DNA from: an uncultured Devosia sp.
GTDB taxonomy: Bacteria; Pseudomonadota; Alphaproteobacteria; Rhizobiales; Devosiaceae
DNA: 5,890 nucleotides
Reading direction: 5' to 3'
Assembly (NCBI GenBank): GCA_946480655.1
Contig: CAMLKN010000145.1
Coordinates: forward strand, 1-5,890
Shown: piece by piece, positions 5,656-5,890 of the stretch
Layout: every line of letters starts with the position of its first letter
How positions within the stretch are numbered: position 1 is the first letter of the stretch
Made by a program: the position numbers and the translations under genes
The notes under the pieces: model-generated
Databases searched by the model: none
Told to the model about the DNA's origin: nothing
Seen by the model: only the letters and a program-made list of their open reading frames with translations

Positions 5656-5672
5656 TTTTGAAGGTTTCTTAT
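5656..5672. promoter_or_regulatory. Imperfect Irr-box (ICE-like) palindrome in front of irr
   Basis: TTTTGAA-GGT-TTCTTAT matches the known iron control element pattern TTTAGAA-N3-TTCTAAA at 11 of 14 defined positions, including the central GAA-N3-TTC. It overlaps the predicted irr -10 box and start of transcription, the right place for autoregulation. The match is by eye and imperfect. Confidence 0.45.
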
Positions 5673-5696
5673 AATGGCGAGCGGGGTCGGGCACAA
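5668..5696 (-). promoter_or_regulatory. Candidate irr promoter
   Basis: On the minus strand TTGTGC (5696-5691) and TATAAG (5673-5668, five of six to the -10 consensus) are 17 bp apart. Initiation near 5661 would give a leader of about 16 bases to the first irr ATG, or 37 to the second. Confidence 0.5.
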
Positions 5697-5739
5697 GACA
5701 AACGCTCGGTGACGCGGGGCCTTGCTCCCCTGGGCTGGC

Positions 5740-5766
5740 TTGACCCTATCCCGCCGCGCCTATACG
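5740..5766 (+). promoter_or_regulatory. Candidate fabA promoter
   Basis: TTGACC (5740-5745) and TATACG (5761-5766) are good boxes but only 15 bp apart, slightly short of the usual spacing. Initiation near 5773 would leave a leader of about 26 bases with GGGGAG (5788-5793) before the fabA ATG. Confidence 0.4.
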
Positions 5767-5798
5767 AGACGGGGCTTGAGCAAGAGTGGGGAGCGTCC

Positions 5799-5890
5799 AT
5801 GGCCGAGCGGCAACACGCATTTGACTACGAAGAATTGCTGGCCCATGGCCGGGGCGAATTGCCGGGCCAGGGCGATGCCCGCCTGCCGGC
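5799..5890 (+). CDS. fabA: 3-hydroxydecanoyl-ACP dehydratase/isomerase FabA (5' end only)
   Basis: Only the first 30 codons are in the window. They read MAERQHAFDYEELLAHGRGE and then LPGQGDARLP, closely matching the FabA N-terminus (E. coli has [21 protein letters not shown] at the same place). FabA dehydrates 3-hydroxyacyl-ACP and isomerises trans-2- to cis-3-decenoyl-ACP, the branch point to unsaturated fatty acids in the cytoplasm. The catalytic His and Asp lie downstream of the window and cannot be checked. The start is supported by GGGGAG five bases before the ATG. Divergence from irr, usually with fabB and fabI following fabA, is the known Hyphomicrobiales order; the following genes are out of view. 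Confidence 0.9.
   Translation, partial: MAERQHAFDYEELLAHGRGELPGQGDARLP

Noticed and set aside
1..5890. CRISPR array, insertion sequence, toxin-antitoxin or phage genes
   Set aside because: No regular spaced repeats, transposase or integrase motifs, terminal inverted repeats, or small toxin/antitoxin pairs were found.

Overview
The window looks like a chromosomal segment of a GC-rich alphaproteobacterium of the order Hyphomicrobiales, probably Devosia-like. The strongest evidence is at the right edge. There an iron response regulator gene (irr) diverges from the first 30 codons of fabA, an arrangement typical of this order. The genus is inferred from general sequence character and was not tested. 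I see no insertion sequence, CRISPR array, rRNA or convincing complete tRNA gene.

Left region (1-1489): two minus-strand genes form a probable operon. An Rrf2-family repressor gene (952-1389) lies upstream of a thioredoxin-reductase-like flavoprotein (868 down to the window edge, 3' end missing). The flavoprotein has a CPFC redox pair but no recognisable glycine-rich NAD(P)H motif. A perfect inverted repeat, ATGTAAC-N7-GTTACAT, covers the repressor start codon and the predicted -10 box, so autorepression of the operon is likely.

Middle region (1490-4566): a secreted protein of unknown function (1490-2095, plus) converges on a two-gene minus-strand operon. That operon encodes a seven-helix membrane protein of unknown function (3735-4451) followed by a DHA2-type 14-helix MFS exporter (2226-3716). 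The convergent gap holds several hairpins. The operon diverges from a HxlR-family regulator with one N-terminal cysteine (4567-4899). The shared 115-bp control region carries two identical palindromes, TAGTGACTA, 18 bp apart, each next to one of the two opposing promoters.

Right region (4900-5890): a 278-bp stretch without a convincing gene ends in a tRNA T-arm-like hairpin that abuts the stop codon of irr. irr (5178-5645, minus) and fabA (5799 onward, plus) diverge. An imperfect Irr-box-like palindrome overlaps the predicted irr -10 box and start of transcription.

Taken together, the window holds two compact regulator/effector modules beside a conserved housekeeping block. One is Rrf2 with a disulfide flavoprotein, the other HxlR with a membrane protein and an exporter. 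Both regulator families include members that sense thiol-reactive or redox stress, so a shared stress theme is plausible, but it is inference. No clearly new large system is visible. The best leads are the motif-poor flavoprotein, the unknown membrane protein tied to the exporter, and the well-formed operators.
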